Assembly: GCA_019347725.1 (NCBI GenBank)
Contig: JAHWKV010000037.1
Span: 1 to 7,700, forward strand
Direction of reading: 5' to 3'
DNA length: 7,700 nucleotides
From: Actinomycetota bacterium
GTDB taxonomy: Bacteria > Actinomycetota > CADDZG01 > JAHWKV01
Shown here: in pieces, positions 5,928 through 7,700 of the stretch
Layout of the letters: each line of letters begins with the position of its first letter
How positions within the stretch are numbered: position 1 is the first letter of the stretch
The notes under the pieces: model-generated
Databases searched by the model: none
What the model was told of the DNA's origin: nothing
The model's input: the letters and a program-made list of their open reading frames with translations, nothing else
Position numbers and translations under genes: made by a program

Positions 5928-6099
5928 AATGAGATAAGACTTCGCAGAACCAAGGCTGCGCTAGGGTTTGCCTTGATGTGACTACCACGATTGGGCCAGC
6001 AGTTATGTCCAGCTTAACGCGAGATCCACACAAAGCCTCCGCAGGTGCGATTGGGTTCGTCTTCGTTTCGATAAGGCTGAGAATGAAAAAGACCAATCC
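5928..6099. other. Divergent intergenic region
   Basis: This 172-bp gap separates the minus-strand MFS gene from the plus-strand glycosidase-like gene and must hold both promoters. I see no convincing -35/-10 pair or operator. A six-codon ORF (ATG 6083, reading MKKTNP, TGA 6101-6103) overlaps the start of the next gene as ATGA and might act as a translational leader. Confidence 0.4.
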
Positions 6100-7700
6100 A
6101 TGATCGGGTGGCGTTCTTTCCTACTTAAACGGATCCTGGCCCGGTTCCGCGTAGGCGACGACGTGCTGCGGCACCTGTCCACCTTTCAGCGGCTGGGCGA
6201 AAGCTTGGAGGCCACACCCCCCGGCGAGATGGTTCCCGTAGGGATGCGAACGCTCCTGCGGGCCGTTCGCACCAGAGGCGCCGTCCAGATCCGCCCGGGT
6301 TGGGTATGGCCCTTCTGGCTGGAACAGCAAATCTCCCCCACGTCTGCGGCCTTTTTACCCCGTGGCCACCTGCCGTTCATGACCAACATGACCAGGCGGA
6401 ACTGGACGATGGTCGGCGCCCTTAACTCCGAATGGGAAGCCATCGTGGATGAAAGGGGGCTCTTCACCGCCTGGTTCGATGGATGGTCGCTGGATTGGTG
6501 GGTCGGTACCCATGACGATTGGTACTTTCCCAGCAGGCAAGACACCGTCTCTCAAGAGCTAATCGACTCAAGTCCCATCGTCAAAACCGCCTTGCCGGTG
6601 GCCTCCGGGCGTGTTGAGCATGTTGCCTACTGTCCCCTTCATGAAGACACGGCGGTGATCGAAGTCACCAATCAAACCGATGAGACGCTCGACGTAGCGC
6701 TGGCCGTGAGGCCTTACAACCCCGAAGGCCTGTCCGTCGTTGAATCGCTCTTTATAGACGGGTCCACCGTCATGCTCGACGGACGCCCGGCCCTGTTCTT
6801 ACCTGAGCCCCCCCAGCGAACTGCGGTGTCGATCTTTCGAGACGGCGACTGTGCTGCGGTGGTGACCGCCGGAGAGTGCCAGCCGCCCCCCCACCGGCTG
6901 GTCGAAGACCACGCCGGAATGATTCAGGCCGCCTTCGTCTATGAGCTGGCACCGGGGGAACAGCTGCGGTGCGCTATTCCACTTCCTCACGAACGGCGGG
7001 TGGAGAAGCGGAAGGAGCTGTCGAAGAATCTGGTAGCTAGGCTACCCGAGGCAACTTCTGAAGAAGTAGCAGCCGATTGGGCGACCACCCTATCCAAAGG
7101 GATGCAGGTATCGCTCCCAGATCAGCGTTTACAGGAAGCGGTGGACGCCAACCGAGCCTACATGCTGCTGTTTCATGACGGCGAAGAGATCACTCCGGGC
7201 CCTTACACCTACCACCGCTTTTGGTTCCGCGACGCGGCCTATCAGCTGGCCGCGATGGCCAGATGGGGTTTCACCAATGAGGCTGCATCGGTGATCGCCA
7301 CCTTCGATTCCAAGCAACGGCGCGATGGGTTTTTCTACAGCCAGTGGCGAGAGTGGGACTCCAATGGAGCCGCCCTTTGGACGATCGCCGAGTACTACCG
7401 GCTTACCGCAGACCGCGACCTTATCGAAGCGTTGAAGCCTTCGATCGCCAAAGGTGCTCACTGGATAGACCACATGCGCGATAAGCGCACTCACGATCCC
7501 CAGGTAAAGGGACTTCTCCCGCCGGGGGTATCGGCGGAGCACCTGGGGCCATTCGATTACTACTACTGGGACAACCTATGGAGCTGGAAGGGGCTACTCG
7601 ACGCCGCCTATCTACTCGATGAGCTGGGCGAATCGAAACAGGCTCGCTCGGCCCGCGCGGCTGTTTCGGACCTCAGGGATTCCCTTTTGACGTCGGTGCG
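6100..7700 (+). CDS. Six-hairpin (alpha/alpha)6 glycosidase-like protein, 3' partial
   Basis: The frame runs open from ATG 6100 past the window end (533 codons seen), with no in-frame ATG, GTG or TTG between the ATG and the upstream stop at 5974. The first about 340 residues resemble the beta-rich N-terminal domain of such proteins: RPGWVWPFWLEQQ, FLPRGHLPFMTN, RNWTMVGALNSEWEAIVD and FDGWSLDWWVG, then AVRPYNPEGLSVVES. From about 350 the helical-barrel domain begins: PGPYTYHRFWFRDAAYQ (Arg377-Asp378), WDSNGAALW (419-427), GLLPPGVSAEHLGP with Glu480, and FDYYYWDNLWSWKG. The WFRDA and WDSNG motifs are those of glucoamylase/GH15- and debranching-type six-hairpin enzymes, and the acidic residues Asp378, Asp420 and Glu480 are candidates for substrate contact or catalysis. 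No signal peptide is seen, so a cytoplasmic role on an alpha-glucan or glucoside is inferred. The substrate is unknown. The ribosome-binding site is weak. Confidence 0.8.
   Translation, partial: MIGWRSFLLKRILARFRVGDDVLRHLSTFQRLGESLEATPPGEMVPVGMRTLLRAVRTRGAVQIRPGWVWPFWLEQQISPTSAAFLPRGHLPFMTNMTRRNWTMVGALNSEWEAIVDERGLFTAWFDGWSLDWWVGTHDDWYFPSRQDTVSQELIDSSPIVKTALPVASGRVEHVAYCPLHEDTAVIEVTNQTDETLDVALAVRPYNPEGLSVVESLFIDGSTVMLDGRPALFLPEPPQRTAVSIFRDGDCAAVVTAGECQPPPHRLVEDHAGMIQAAFVYELAPGEQLRCAIPLPHERRVEKRKELSKNLVARLPEATSEEVAADWATTLSKGMQVSLPDQRLQEAVDANRAYMLLFHDGEEITPGPYTYHRFWFRDAAYQLAAMARWGFTNEAASVIATFDSKQRRDGFFYSQWREWDSNGAALWTIAEYYRLTADRDLIEALKPSIAKGAHWIDHMRDKRTHDPQVKGLLPPGVSAEHLGPFDYYYWDNLWSWKGLLDAAYLLDELGESKQARSARAAVSDLRDSLLTSV

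Noticed and set aside
6121..7542. Minus-strand frames opposite the glycosidase-like gene
   Set aside because: Several short frames only; the plus-strand frame is continuous over 533 codons with recognisable motifs.

Overview
The window is GC-rich and gene-dense and fits an actinobacterial (Actinomycetota) genome, probably an uncultured or little-studied lineage. Support comes from frequent GTG/TTG starts, Cys-less actinobacterial-type HesB/IscA proteins, an RsrA-type zinc anti-sigma factor, lipoproteins with Thr/Ala- or Ser/Pro-rich linkers, and a possible leaderless promoter. I cannot assign an order from the sequence alone.

Layout. (1) Positions 1-1384, plus strand: a tightly overlapping three-gene operon of an ECF sigma factor (5' end missing), a redox-type zinc anti-sigma factor, and an ArsM-like SAM-dependent methyltransferase. 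The methyltransferase reading frame is interrupted by one TGA (1160-1162). That TGA sits exactly where the ArsM family has its conserved Cys in the AGCxxGAL motif. The frame continues with good family sequence to 1384, and a hairpin with a small G-containing loop lies about 21 nt after the TGA. I read this as a selenoprotein with selenocysteine at residue 191 and an in-gene bacterial SECIS. (2) 1512-2012, plus: a four-helix membrane protein split by a single in-frame TAA. (3) A 13-bp perfect hairpin separates it from two minus-strand genes: a secreted lipoprotein (2051-2680) and an IscA/HesB-like protein without cysteines (2722-3024). (4) 3263-4342, plus: a DUF3048 (YerB-like) lipoprotein, then a 43-residue single-pass membrane protein (4419-4550). 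(5) 4578-5927, minus: a 12-helix MFS transporter, perhaps started from a rare ATT codon. (6) 6100 to the window end, plus: an unfinished six-hairpin glycosidase-like protein.

The coherent system here is region 1. The sigma/anti-sigma pair has the ligand spacing of the thiol-stress SigR/RsrA pair and is translationally coupled to the predicted selenoprotein. The likely logic is redox or electrophile sensing by the anti-sigma factor, release of sigma, and expression of a selenocysteine-dependent methyltransferase. The methyltransferase lacks the other cysteines that ArsM enzymes use to bind As(III), so its substrate is open. The remaining genes look like independent housekeeping or accessory units without a common pathway.
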